Assembly: GCF_000348985.1 (NCBI RefSeq) | Contig: NC_035922.1 | Coordinates: 323,604-387,603 of the forward strand | From: Huiozyma naganishii CBS 8797 | Lineage: Eukaryota > Ascomycota > Saccharomycetes > Saccharomycetales > Saccharomycetaceae | Reading direction: 5' to 3' | Length of the DNA stretch: 64,000 nt | In this document: positions 54,485-63,782 of the stretch, in pieces | Position numbering within the stretch: position 1 is the first letter of the stretch | Layout: every line of letters starts with the position of its first letter | Translations under genes and position numbers: made by a program | The notes under the pieces: model-generated | What the model was told of the DNA's origin: nothing | What the model saw: the letters and a program-made list of their open reading frames with translations, nothing else | The model's database searches: none

Positions 54485-54675
54485 CAGGTCTATAATTTTG
54501 TGATTCTGCTGTAACCAACCACTGGACGGGCAGCAAGCGGCTTTCGAAAGTCGACTGGGGACGATGCCCATCGGAGAATCGATCGAGTGCATGCTTCCTG
54601 CGTGTCAGTAATCTTTTAAATATAGTCTTGTAAAAACAGTATAAATAGAGAGAGAAGGCGGGGCCTGTGTTACCA

Positions 54676-56001
54676 CTACTCAAGCTCGACATTTTCGTCA
54701 TCTTCATCGTCCTCCTCTTCAATGGCGAATGGTTTGTATACGGAAACCAAGCTGTCGTTGTCAACAGTCCCGACCAGACCGTCAATGATCGGGTGGCATG
54801 CGACTGTGTTTCTCTTGCCGATGATCTTCTTGCTGGCAACTCTCTTGTGCACGAACTTCAATGATTCGTTCTGCAGTTCCTCGGATGCATCCTGTGGTAG
54901 ATTGGAGGTATCCTCCACGCTGTAGTTAGCCAGCGCGTAGTCCATATCCCAATGGTAGATGTTCCCGGATCCGCCCACCGTAACCAGTTCGCTTGGCGAG
55001 GTTGGCGAGAACTGGACGTCAACGACGGAGTCGCCGCCTGAGTGGTAGAAGTTGGCGACCTCCTTTTGGATTGGATCCTCACCGTTCTGTCTGTACGTGA
55101 AGTCCTCGAGAGCGTTCTCCACGCAACGGATATCCCACAGTTTCATGATCCCCGTCGAAAACCCCGTGACGAAGAGGTTGTTGTTGACAGTGGACGAGTC
55201 GAAGCAGGACAACCTCCCATTCTGTGGGTCTGCGAGCACGAACAAAGGTTTGTCCTGTGTTCTCGTGTCCCAAAATCTCAACACGTTGTCATCGGAACAG
55301 GATGCAAAGAGGTGGTTGTCGAAGAACTTGACCGTGTGTGCCACCGTCGTTCCTGGAACGGTAATCGTCCGCAAGATTTCACTGGGCTTCCCCGCATTAT
55401 CCACGATCTTCAAGATGCTGGACTCCTCGGTCCCGTTGCTCTGCGATTTGACGATGGTCTCGCCGTCAAAGGACAAGTCGAAGTCGGCAACAGCTAGAGA
55501 GTTTGGTCTCACGTGCGAGTGCATCGCCGCGAAACTGGTCATGGGACCCATCATCTCCTGCACTATATGCACAGGCACTTTGACGCCCTCTTGAAACCAT
55601 GCGAGCGAACCGTTCTTGGACATTGCCACCATGGCGGTGTCCTCACCGGAGCCAAGGTACTCCATCTTGGAGACGGTTTCCCCCTGGTAAACCCATTTGG
55701 GAGCCAGTTTCTTTTCCTTGACCGCGTCGAATGCGGTGCCGTAGTCCGTGTCTGGGCTTGGTTCTGGGGCACCAGATGGAATTGGGATGTCGCAATCGAT
55801 CTCGTAAATGTNNNNNNNNNNGCGAGTACTAGAACGGAAGTAGGTGTAAGAACTTAGTCGTCGTTCGATTCGGGTACGAACTTTACTTAGGTACCATGTC
55901 AGTCTCTTTGATTCGTGAAGCACGTTGTCGACGCGATTCAGAAAGCGAGGTTTCAAAATGGAAATGTGCTCGTAAGCGGACTGTTGGTATATCTTGGTCA
56001 T
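54676..56001 (-). CDS. WTM1: WD40 transcriptional modulator of the Wtm1/Wtm2/Ume1 family, copy 1
   Basis: 441 codons including four undefined ones. Family proteins in S. cerevisiae are nuclear WD40 proteins affecting silencing, meiotic repression and Rnr2-Rnr4 localisation. Conserved stretches include LAWFQEGVKVPIHIVQEMMG, MTSFAAMHSHVRP, ILKIVDNAGKPSEILRTITV and DNVLRFWDTRTQDKP, with an acidic tail. A 10-N gap lies at 55812-55821. Just upstream of it (residues about 38-60) the frame reads unlike the family, while the +1 frame gives KFVPESNDD and LTPTSVLVLA, which do resemble it; the sequence beside the gap is therefore probably wrong. Which of WTM1 or WTM2 this corresponds to is by order. Confidence 0.82.
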   Translation of the reverse strand: MTKIYQQSAYEHISILKPRFLNRVDNVLHESKRLTWYLSKVRTRIERRLSSYTYFRSSTRXXXXIYEIDCDIPIPSGAPEPSPDTDYGTAFDAVKEKKLAPKWVYQGETVSKMEYLGSGEDTAMVAMSKNGSLAWFQEGVKVPVHIVQEMMGPMTSFAAMHSHVRPNSLAVADFDLSFDGETIVKSQSNGTEESSILKIVDNAGKPSEILRTITVPGTTVAHTVKFFDNHLFASCSDDNVLRFWDTRTQDKPLFVLADPQNGRLSCFDSSTVNNNLFVTGFSTGIMKLWDIRCVENALEDFTYRQNGEDPIQKEVANFYHSGGDSVVDVQFSPTSPSELVTVGGSGNIYHWDMDYALANYSVEDTSNLPQDASEELQNESLKFVHKRVASKKIIGKRNTVACHPIIDGLVGTVDNDSLVSVYKPFAIEEEDDEDDENVELE

Positions 56002-56742
56002 TTTGAGCAGCCAATACTGTGACAGTGGATAGATGTATGGATGAACTTTAAAAAGAAATTCGCAATGATTCCGCTGTGTGCGCTAAAAGAAGACAATTCC
56101 TGTAATGCGAAAACAGCTAAAGATTCCAAGAGAAACTATTGAAGATGGGAGAGTGAATCTGCTGAGCAGCACAAGTCACAATGACAAGAGGGTCAGAAAC
56201 CACCTTTACTCTATTTTTCTTTTTATTTAATACAATTTTTTTGTTTTAAGGATACGTGCCAGTTTTTCCTACAGTAAGAAGAATGCGCTCACCCCCTCTT
56301 CTCGCGGTGTAATAATAACTGGGGGGAAGAGACTCTGCAAGTCACAAACTTGCTATCATTCCGCGGAGACAACACTCACACCGTTCGCTGATGGTGGGTG
56401 TCGACGTTCAAAGACCGCTCTCCCTGTGATCTTTTACGAGCAGTGTAGAATCGAGTCGTGCGTCGTACGATCTCAATTACCGGATGCGGAAACAGAGCCC
56501 ATTGCTCTCTGCGCGCGTTCCTTCCAAAAATTTCTTTTTTTCACGTGACACCCCCTTTTTCTTTTCTTTTTCCTGTCAAATATTTCCTCTTTCGAATACA
56601 TTTCCAAAAAGGGTAGGTGTATATGGCCTGATTTCCGAAAGGGGAAGACAGCACCGTTTTGGGCCTTGCCAGAGATGCGATGCGATGAGATGAGATGAGA
56701 CGACGTAGTGTCGTAGCGTTAAGAACATGTATGTGTATTTGT
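56002..56742. promoter_or_regulatory. WTM1 upstream region
   Basis: 741 bases between the two WTM genes. It holds a PDRE-type palindrome TCCGCGGA at 56360-56367 and a CACGTG near 56542; otherwise AT-rich with no gene. Confidence 0.5.
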
Positions 56743-58083
56743 TCACGATAAATAATCCCTGATCGGGAAGGGCTTGTATACAGATATCAGGCTTGTGTCG
56801 TCCACTGTGCAGACCAGGTCGTCGATGGTTGGATGCCACGCGACACTGTTCTTCACGTTGCGTTTCTGCTGGTTGTTCCCGATATGGAAGAACTTGAGGC
56901 ACTGCCCTTGCAACTCTTCTGGTGCGGGCAGTTTTGCAGTGGCACCTGCATCGTCGTCGTCGTTCTGCGAGAAGAAAAATTCCATGTCCCAATGGTACAC
57001 GTTCCCCGAACCGCCGACAGTAGCAAACTCGGAGGAGGACGTTGGGGAGAATTGGACGTCTGCGACAGAGTCTCCTCCTGAATGGTACAAGTTCACGAGC
57101 TCCGTTTGGATAGGGTCGTGTCCGTTCTGGCGATGGGTCAAGTCCGTCGTCGCAAACTCGACGGAACGTATATCCCACAGCTTGATGACACCTGTGGAGG
57201 TACCCGTGACAAACAGCTCGTTAGTGATCTGTGACGCATCAAAAGCGGTCAATTTCCCGTTCTTGGGCTCACTGAGCGAAAAGATAGGTTTATCAGCGGT
57301 TCTTATGTCCCAAAACCGAATCGTGTTGTCATCTGAACAAGATCCGAAAGTGTAGTTATCGAAAAACCGGACAGTGTGCGTCACAGTGGTACCGGGGACG
57401 TGCATCGTCCTAAGAACTTCCCCGGGTTTCCCCGCGTTGTCGACAATCTTCAATATACTGTCCTCCTCGGACCCATTGCTCTGAGATTTGACCAACGTCT
57501 CCAGGTTCTCCGAAAGACCAAAATCGGAGATGGCCAACGCCTGCGGTCTGACGTGCGAATGCATCGCTGCAAAACTCGTCATTGGACCCATCATCTCTTG
57601 CACTATATGGATTGGGACCCGTATCCCGTCTCTGAACCACGCCAGGGATCCGTTTTTGGACATGGCAATTATGGTACTGTCCTCGGAGTCGTCCAAGTAG
57701 CACATCTTCGAAACAGTCTCCCCCGAGTACACCCACTTGGGGGACAGCTTCTTGTCCTCGATGTCACAGAAAGCCCCCCCGCCCTCTGCCTCGTGTTTCA
57801 CAGGAGCAGCAGTTGCGACGGCCGCGTCACCGCTCGACTTCTTCCCGTAGAACGACCCAAGGGGCAATGCACAGTCGATCTCGTAGATATCACTGCCTTG
57901 AGAGTACAGCAGACTCGTGGTGAGCGTCTCCTTCGCCTTGTCTGGGATGATTTCACTGCGGAAGGCGATGGTTTTGTCGAGCTCATCGCCCACCCGGGTC
58001 ATAAACTGGGGTTTGACACTAGATATGTGATGGTAAAGCGACGGCGCAGAGCGTCTCCATATCTTCGTTGGCTTGGAGTGCAT
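56743..58083 (-). CDS. WTM2: WD40 transcriptional modulator of the Wtm1/Wtm2/Ume1 family, copy 2
   Basis: 446 residues from the Met at 58083 (MHSKPTKIWRRSAPSLYHHI), which matches the family start; the frame upstream to 58272 is not conserved. Clear family stretches include LYSQGSDIYEIDCALPL, VSKMCYLDDSEDSTIIAMSK, IHIVQEMMGPMTSFAAMHSH and VPGTTVTHTVRFFDN. It is a tandem paralogue of the gene 741 bases downstream, as WTM1 and WTM2 are in S. cerevisiae (YOR230W, YOR229W), and is the intact copy. Confidence 0.88.
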   Translation of the reverse strand: MHSKPTKIWRRSAPSLYHHISSVKPQFMTRVGDELDKTIAFRSEIIPDKAKETLTTSLLYSQGSDIYEIDCALPLGSFYGKKSSGDAAVATAAPVKHEAEGGGAFCDIEDKKLSPKWVYSGETVSKMCYLDDSEDSTIIAMSKNGSLAWFRDGIRVPIHIVQEMMGPMTSFAAMHSHVRPQALAISDFGLSENLETLVKSQSNGSEEDSILKIVDNAGKPGEVLRTMHVPGTTVTHTVRFFDNYTFGSCSDDNTIRFWDIRTADKPIFSLSEPKNGKLTAFDASQITNELFVTGTSTGVIKLWDIRSVEFATTDLTHRQNGHDPIQTELVNLYHSGGDSVADVQFSPTSSSEFATVGGSGNVYHWDMEFFFSQNDDDDAGATAKLPAPEELQGQCLKFFHIGNNQQKRNVKNSVAWHPTIDDLVCTVDDTSLISVYKPFPIRDYLS

Positions 58084-58446
58084 TATCTTCGTACTACAAT
58101 TGAATAGTGTCCCCTGGGGAAAACGACACCCTACTAAAACGTGTCGTCTTCTGATTGAAACTTCTTTTCCAGAACTCTCTCCTTCTCTTTTGTATTCTCG
58201 CCAAAAAATGCATCGAAAAGAGATGGAAAAATTATAATACTGCACAGAAACTAGGTCCGAGAGGGAACACAATACAGCTGTATCTTTATTTAATAACCGT
58301 GAATATCATTTCGGGCAAGTGCGTGCACTTGGTTGACACCGTACAATGTCAAGATATATATATATGTTATGCTTGGAAAGAGTTAAATAAACACACGGTC
58401 AAATGACAAGGGAGACAGGCTGACGTAGGGAGAAACCTCTGGATTG
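58084..58446. other. Spacer between WTM2 start and HER1 stop
   Basis: 363 bases, AT-rich; WTM2 upstream region. MCP1 (YOR228C), which stands here in S. cerevisiae, is absent. Confidence 0.5.
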
Positions 58447-61400
58447 TTAGTGGGTCGGCGGTTTGGACTCTGCTTCAAGCAGTGACTTGTTCAGGATCTC
58501 GTTGCCTACCTTCTTCCCGCTCAGGAAGTACGCCGCGTTGTATATTTTCTCCAGCTCCTGGTGGTTATGCGTTACGTTCTGGATGAGGTCGTCGATCGAG
58601 TCGACGCCCTTCGCGTTGATGATGGCCTTCCTCAGATCTTCACCTGATGGGATTCGGGGCAGGATCTTGGGCACAGAGCTTGCGGGGTCCTCTGTATGCG
58701 TTGATGGGTCCCCATCTACCTCTTGACTCTTATCGTGGTGCGCGCGCTCGCTTGTGATTTCCTGCGGAGCGAATTGAAATTGCAGCGGACTGTCCACAGT
58801 AGCGGATGGGTTGGCCCGGTCGCGCGCCGTGGTGATGTTGTCCAGCGGGTACATGGTGCCCTGGTGCTGCATGAAAATCCCCCACTTGTGCAGTTCACCT
58901 TCCTCCTTCTCTTGGATCTTGCTCGCTAAGGATGTAGTAGACGGTGTCCGGATAAGCAATGCTTTGCCCGTGTCGATGTCGACCACGCGGTCCTTCTCTG
59001 CGGCCATTATGTGTGGCTTCGTAGGGCGTTTTCGACCTCCGGTGCTGCAACCGCAGCCATGAGTCGTGCGGAGTCCAAGTGCTTCAACGAGGGCCGCAGC
59101 CTGTCCAGCGGGTCCACGATGGCCCGTGGCCCACTGTCGCTGCCATCTTGTGAGGGTGACCCTCTCCCGGAATCGACACGGGTCAGTTCTTGAACCAGTG
59201 GGATATGCAGCATGATCTCTAGGATGTTCTTCAAGTTTTTCTCCAAAAGCAGCAAGCGGACCAAGTTCTCCTTCTCCTTCATGGGCAGGTCCCCTGTCTT
59301 CCGCCTCTCGAACACGTTGTCGATCATCTCCTGCTACGTTCTGCAACAGGGTCTCTATCCTCTCCAGGTATTTCTTGAGCAGGTACTTCTTTGCGGCGAC
59401 CGTGTTTGGGTCGACATCCTCATTCCAGCCGTTATTGGAGTTGAGTTTCTTGAGCACTTCGTCTGCAGTCTCCGCTGCAAGGGCACCGTCGAAGAGCAGC
59501 TCGTCCTGGGAGGACAGTTCGTCCAAGTGGAAGTCCTTGTCGACGGTGCGCTGCATGTTGCGCATGAGACATAGTGCTATGCGGGACTTGATCTCATCGG
59601 GCACCTCCTCGTAATTGATGTCCAGTGAGACAAGCGAGGGTCTACCCTTGGCGAGGGAGTAAAGTGCCGCCCATACTGCGTTCTTCGTGAACACTTTTTG
59701 GCCCTCCGTACCGCTCCCCTTTGTAAGGTCTGCCAAGTTTGCGTCCATAGGTGTTGCCGTCCCCGGAGACGACCCTGCCGCTGTTGTCGGTGCCGTTTCT
59801 GGCACCGATTGCGAGAGCAGAGACACGTGAGCGAGTACGGGGCACTTGACGAGGATGTTACAGATCATGGTTGCCTGTCTGTAGGAGAGGTTGTTGTTGT
59901 CCAGGTGGATTCTGCATAAGTTCGGGAACCTTGGCAAGTATTTATACAGGTACGGGATTATGCTTGGGAACAATGCTGGGTTGTTTGATAAGTCCAAGAA
60001 CTTCAAAGTGGCGACGCGGGAGAGGTACTTGAGGAGTACGACCGTGTTGGGCACGTCTGCGAGGTTGCAACTGTTGACGGTGAAGTAGTTGAGGTTAGTA
60101 AAGCTTAGTTTTGCGAGTTTCTTAGCCATGACCCTTATGAACGGGTTGAGGTGGTTGAAGGCGAGGTCGACGCCCTGGACGTTGTACTGTGACATCCATT
60201 CAAAGATGGCGCAGAGGTAGTCCTCGTTGACCTCTGAGCATGCGATTCCGAGGCGCACACCGACGTTTGGGTTGTGATGGAACCCTAGGAGTTTCTGTAT
60301 TTCGTTGTTGTATTTGAATCCGAACACGTTGAGCAAGGATTGGAACTGCGGTAATGGGATGTGTAAGATTTTGACACCGTTGAGGAGGAGTTCCTCTAGA
60401 GGTTTGGATTTCCTGTTTCTGAGTACATGGCAGAACACCCCCCAGTCCATACACTCTCTGTAATCCCATAGGGGCAAGTCTGATCTTGTCTTTGTCTGTG
60501 AGATGTCTAGTTTTGAGAGCGATGTGTTCTGCATGAGGAACTGGCAGAGGTACTTCCACCCAGTCTGGTTGATCACTACGTTTCTAAGCCCCAATTTCTC
60601 GAGTACTTGTGAGCGAACCAGGGAACTTAGAATGATCCTAAGCATTTCCAAAGTGAGCGAGACGTTATCGAATATGACTGTGTGGATGGGCACCACAGCG
60701 ATGAAGTCACAAAAGGAGAGGATATCGATGAGTGTGGGTCTCGGGTTCAGGAACTTGAGTGTTGGTAGTGGTGCGGTTTTGCCCCTGACTTGTCGCAAAG
60801 TGGACGGGATCGGTAGGATCTCACGCAGGTGGCAACACCTGGTGTATACTGTGTCCAGAGTGAGTTCCTCCTGAGCCGTGTGATCCGCACGCGCTGTCCC
60901 GAAGTAGTTCTCATGAACGTGCAGTGGGTTATCGATGTGTACGTTTTTCAACTTCTCGTAGTTTTCCGGGACCTCTGCCTCCGCCTGGTGCGGGAAAGAG
61001 TCCTTGACAGTTTCAAGGAGAGGGATCCCCTTCCTGGAGACCCCCCCTCCCGCTCCTGCTTGGTCCCTCCCCTGCACCGGTTTGTAACCCCTGACCTCCT
61101 TTGCTACACGTTCTGCGGCCTTACGAGCCTCCTGCTGGTGCACTTCCGTCTCCTTGAGATCCTTCCTGTACGCTTCCAATGCTTGTCTGTACTCCTTCGA
61201 GTCCCTTGAGAATTTCCCCAATTGCAACGACGGCTGGTCCGATGATGATTCCCCACCACCAGAGTTCGACGTGATCCCCTGCGATATCAGCGGTTGCTCA
61301 CTGACCATATCCTCCGGTATGAGCACGTTGCCCAACTTCGGTTTCCTCGAGGGCAACTGCTGCGGTGGATCCCCCCGAAACTTGTCGACTGCAAACACGA

Positions 61401-61974
61401 CTCTCCGGAGTCTCACCCCATCGAGGGGGTCCTCCGCGACGGTTTCCCCCTGTGGCGGTGCACTCTCTGCCTGTCTTTGCAATGACTTCGGCGGACTCAC
61501 AGACATAGTGGGGCTTCTATTGGCAGTGTCCCCTGGGGCGGTAGTCGGCGGTGTTGCTGATGACGGGATACTGACGGGCCGTGTTGGCTGCTGAACGCTT
61601 TTCTTCCCGAACAGGGACTCGAACAGGGACTTCTTTGGTTTCTCCGTGCTCATGGACGAGCTTCTTGGTCTATGTGACGACGACGACGTCGACGACGGCT
61701 GTTTCAGTTGTTTATTCTGTACTTTCAGCCCAGCGGAGTCCAGCACGCCGTTAGACACAGACGAGGACCTCGACCGCCTGCCGTGTGGCTCCGCCCCATG
61801 CGCTTGCTCCTGCTGCACAGGCACTCGCTGCACGCCCTGCTGGGGCAACACGGGCACAACAACGTTGCTGTTGGGCCTTCTCTTGCCCTTGTACAGCCAG
61901 TCCAGGGGCACGTCTATACTGTCGTTCCCCGCCGCAATGGCCACCGCTACAGGCTGCGTACCTGGCGAGCTCAT
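58447..61974 (-). CDS. HER1: HER1/GIP3-family leucine-rich-repeat-like protein, internal frame change
   Basis: 1175 codons open throughout (S. cerevisiae Her1 about 1246). Serine- and proline-rich first 300 residues, then a region of LRR-like helices and strands from about 370 to 750 (FDNVSLTLEMLRIILSSL, LEKLGLRNVVINQTGWKYL, LKFLDLSNNPALFPSIIPYL). S. cerevisiae Her1 is a poorly known ER-related protein; its ohnologue GIP3 is a Glc7 regulator. Between about 59330 and 59010 the open frame reads as nonsense (GC-rich Arg/Gly/Thr), while another frame gives MIDNVFERRKTGDLPMKEKE and KNILEIMLHIPLVQELTRVD, which looks native. So two compensating indels are likely. Position between WTM2 and ISU supports HER1. 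Confidence 0.82.
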   Translation of the reverse strand: MSSPGTQPVAVAIAAGNDSIDVPLDWLYKGKRRPNSNVVVPVLPQQGVQRVPVQQEQAHGAEPHGRRSRSSSVSNGVLDSAGLKVQNKQLKQPSSTSSSSHRPRSSSMSTEKPKKSLFESLFGKKSVQQPTRPVSIPSSATPPTTAPGDTANRSPTMSVSPPKSLQRQAESAPPQGETVAEDPLDGVRLRRVVFAVDKFRGDPPQQLPSRKPKLGNVLIPEDMVSEQPLISQGITSNSGGGESSSDQPSLQLGKFSRDSKEYRQALEAYRKDLKETEVHQQEARKAAERVAKEVRGYKPVQGRDQAGAGGGVSRKGIPLLETVKDSFPHQAEAEVPENYEKLKNVHIDNPLHVHENYFGTARADHTAQEELTLDTVYTRCCHLREILPIPSTLRQVRGKTAPLPTLKFLNPRPTLIDILSFCDFIAVVPIHTVIFDNVSLTLEMLRIILSSLVRSQVLEKLGLRNVVINQTGWKYLCQFLMQNTSLSKLDISQTKTRSDLPLWDYRECMDWGVFCHVLRNRKSKPLEELLLNGVKILHIPLPQFQSLLNVFGFKYNNEIQKLLGFHHNPNVGVRLGIACSEVNEDYLCAIFEWMSQYNVQGVDLAFNHLNPFIRVMAKKLAKLSFTNLNYFTVNSCNLADVPNTVVLLKYLSRVATLKFLDLSNNPALFPSIIPYLYKYLPRFPNLCRIHLDNNNLSYRQATMICNILVKCPVLAHVSLLSQSVPETAPTTAAGSSPGTATPMDANLADLTKGSGTEGQKVFTKNAVWAALYSLAKGRPSLVSLDINYEEVPDEIKSRIALCLMRNMQRTVDKDFHLDELSSQDELLFDGALAAETADEVLKKLNSNNGWNEDVDPNTVAAKKYLLKKYLERIETLLQNVAGDDRQRVREAEDRGPAHEGEGELGPLAAFGEKLEEHPRDHAAYPTGSRTDPCRFRERVTLTRWQRQWATGHRGPAGQAAALVEALGLRTTHGCGCSTGGRKRPTKPHIMAAEKDRVVDIDTGKALLIRTPSTTSLASKIQEKEEGELHKWGIFMQHQGTMYPLDNITTARDRANPSATVDSPLQFQFAPQEITSERAHHDKSQEVDGDPSTHTEDPASSVPKILPRIPSGEDLRKAIINAKGVDSIDDLIQNVTHNHQELEKIYNAAYFLSGKKVGNEILNKSLLEAESKPPTH

Positions 61975-62598
61975 CTCTCCCGTATAGCGTGAATGACTGT
62001 AGTAGTAGCAGTAGTCGCAGTGTGCAGTGCAATGCGTAAGATGGTCTGTGTATATGTGTTAGTTGAGGACAATCGAGAATCCCCTTCTCTCCCCCGCGGG
62101 GGAAGCACGCGACCGCAGAAATTGCGGGGGAGGGGGGGGGACCCCGAGGGTTCGAACCGCCGCCAGCTCATGTCACTACACACGGCATCCCGCGGAACCA
62201 CCCCACATCACCGGCATTCCGCGGAACAGCAGCACACCCGGCCCACATCACCCGCGACGAAGCCCGCAGGCGCCGGAACCGCCCGCCGGCGATAAGCACC
62301 CACACACCGGAGATAAGCACTGCACCCCGATTTCCAAACCCGCTCTGCGGCGCCGTCTGCGCCGCACACACAATTCCAGAACCACAACGCGGAATTACTC
62401 ATCAAGAAGCGCGGGAAACAGGCGAAGAACGCAAGAGAGGCAGGGAAGAAGCACACAGAGGGGTGTGAGTGTGTGCAGCCATCGAGTACTTATACCGCAC
62501 ACGGGCAGGGTCTGTCCTGGGGGTGGACTGAAGGAGAGGGAGGGAGAGAGGGTTGGGTTACACACACAGTCGGTGGACCAGACATACATACACATAGG
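61975..62598. promoter_or_regulatory. Divergent HER1-ISU promoter region
   Basis: 624 bases, GC-rich in the middle. It contains the PDRE-type palindrome TCCGCGGA at 62218-62225, a related CCCGCGGAA about 30 bases before it, and a CCCCGCGGGG palindrome near 62093. No gene seen. Confidence 0.5.
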
Positions 62599-63093
62599 AT
62601 GAACGGTTTGATAAGGACAGTGTTTGGTGTGCGCGGTGCTGCTGCGGGTGCTGCTCGCGGTGCCGCGTTGCTCAGGCCCGTGCGGGCCGTTAGACTCTAC
62701 CATCCAAAAGTGATAGAACACTACACGAACCCGCGGAACGTAGGGTCCATGGATAAGAAACTGACAAATGTGGGGACTGGGATCGTCGGGGCGCCCGCGT
62801 GTGGTGATGTGATCAAGTTACAAATCAAAGTCGATGACCGCACGGGGATCATAGAGGACGTGAAGTTCAAGACCTTCGGGTGTGGCTCCGCGATCGCCTC
62901 GTCGAGTTACATGACGGAACTCGTGCAGGGGATGTCCCTGGACGACGCAGCCAAGATCAAGAACACACAGATCGCCAGAGAGCTGTCCCTGCCTCCAGTG
63001 AAGTTGCACTGCTCGATGCTCGCGGAGGACGCAATAAAGGCCGCCATACGGGACTACAAGACAAAGAGAACCACCACAACTGTCCTCCGCTAG
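62599..63093 (+). CDS. ISU2: Iron-sulphur cluster scaffold Isu1/Isu2
   Basis: 164 residues from the Met at 62599 (MNGLIRTVFGVRGAAAGAAR), a good mitochondrial presequence; the longer frame from 62473 adds a non-targeting leader. Isu is the scaffold on which Fe-S clusters are built in the matrix. The three cluster cysteines are in GAPACGDV, FKTFGCGSAIASSS and LHCSMLAEDAI, and the Hsp70/Ssq1-binding motif LPPVK precedes the third. Mge1, encoded in this window, is a partner of the same Hsp70 system. The symbol follows the YOR226C position; ISU1 is equally possible from sequence. Confidence 0.93.
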   Translation: MNGLIRTVFGVRGAAAGAARGAALLRPVRAVRLYHPKVIEHYTNPRNVGSMDKKLTNVGTGIVGAPACGDVIKLQIKVDDRTGIIEDVKFKTFGCGSAIASSSYMTELVQGMSLDDAAKIKNTQIARELSLPPVKLHCSMLAEDAIKAAIRDYKTKRTTTTVLR

Positions 63094-63097
63094 ACAA

Positions 63098-63112
63098 CCC
63101 CCCCCCCCCCCC
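63098..63112 (+). repeat. Poly-C tract
   Basis: Run of 15 C just after the ISU stop codon. Confidence 0.95.
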
Positions 63113-63201
63113 ACCCGCACATATACATACTCATATAACGTCTCTGCATACATATCGCACTCTAAATTCAGTTCACTTCAGGTTATAACAGTGTTCAAAA
63201 G

Positions 63202-63212
63202 TGAAAATTTTT
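63202..63212 (+). promoter_or_regulatory. RRPE-type element upstream of RPB8
   Basis: TGAAAATTTTT matches the ribosomal RNA processing element core AAAWTTTT and lies about 75 bases upstream of the RPB8 start. RRPE is the target of Stb3. Confidence 0.4.
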
Positions 63213-63284
63213 TATGTATTCGTTGGTGTCAACTGCTAGTGATGAGCACTGTAAACACCCCCAACGCTCCCCCCCGCCCCCACC

Positions 63285-63725
63285 ATGTCCAACGCGCTCT
63301 TCGATGACATATTCTCCGTGAACGAGGTGGACCCGGCGCGGTACAACAAGGTGTGCAGGATAGAGGCGCAGTCAACCACACAGGAACAGTGCAAATTGAC
63401 GTTGGATCTAAACACGGAATTGTTCCCAGTGTCCGTGAACGAACAACTCACAGTGACACTCGCCTCGTCGCTGTCCCTTGACGCCCAGGGGACCGCGGGG
63501 GACACCGCCTCAAGGAGCTGGAGACCCCCACAGCAGGGGGACAGGTCCCTGGCGGACGACTACGACTACGTCATGTACGGCACAGCGTACAGGTTCGAAG
63601 AGGTCAGCAAGGAACTCATCGCCGTGTACTACTCCTTCGGCGGGCTTCTACTCAGACTAGAGGGCAACTACAGACACTTGAACAGCTTGAAACAGGAAAA
63701 CGCATACTTGCTCATCCGTCGTTGA
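63285..63725 (+). CDS. RPB8: RNA polymerase subunit Rpb8 (ABC14.5)
   Basis: 146 residues, exactly the length of the S. cerevisiae protein. Subunit shared by RNA polymerases I, II and III. Landmarks: [56 protein letters not shown] and the C-terminal [20 protein letters not shown]. Preceded on the same strand by ISU, as in S. cerevisiae (YOR226C, YOR224C). Confidence 0.96.
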   Translation: MSNALFDDIFSVNEVDPARYNKVCRIEAQSTTQEQCKLTLDLNTELFPVSVNEQLTVTLASSLSLDAQGTAGDTASRSWRPPQQGDRSLADDYDYVMYGTAYRFEEVSKELIAVYYSFGGLLLRLEGNYRHLNSLKQENAYLLIRR

Positions 63726-63782
63726 TCAAATCACCCACATACACACGCCTATATATATATATACTAACCCATATCCAGGGCC

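Larger units (their letters stand above)
53540..54675. promoter_or_regulatory. MKK upstream region with CGGAATT palindromes and CACGTG boxes
   Basis: 1.1-kb spacer without a gene. It carries four CACGTG boxes (53827-53832, 53943-53948, 53993-53998, 54437-54442) and at least eight copies of a CGGAATT/CGGGATT motif on either strand. Both are described under findings. Confidence 0.6.

Noticed and set aside
58084..58272. 63-codon N-terminal extension of WTM2
   Set aside because: Not conserved in the family; the Met at 58083 gives the standard start.
62140..62165. GGTTCGAACC as a tRNA B box
   Set aside because: The flanking bases cannot form a T stem on either strand and no A box or anticodon arm lies upstream.
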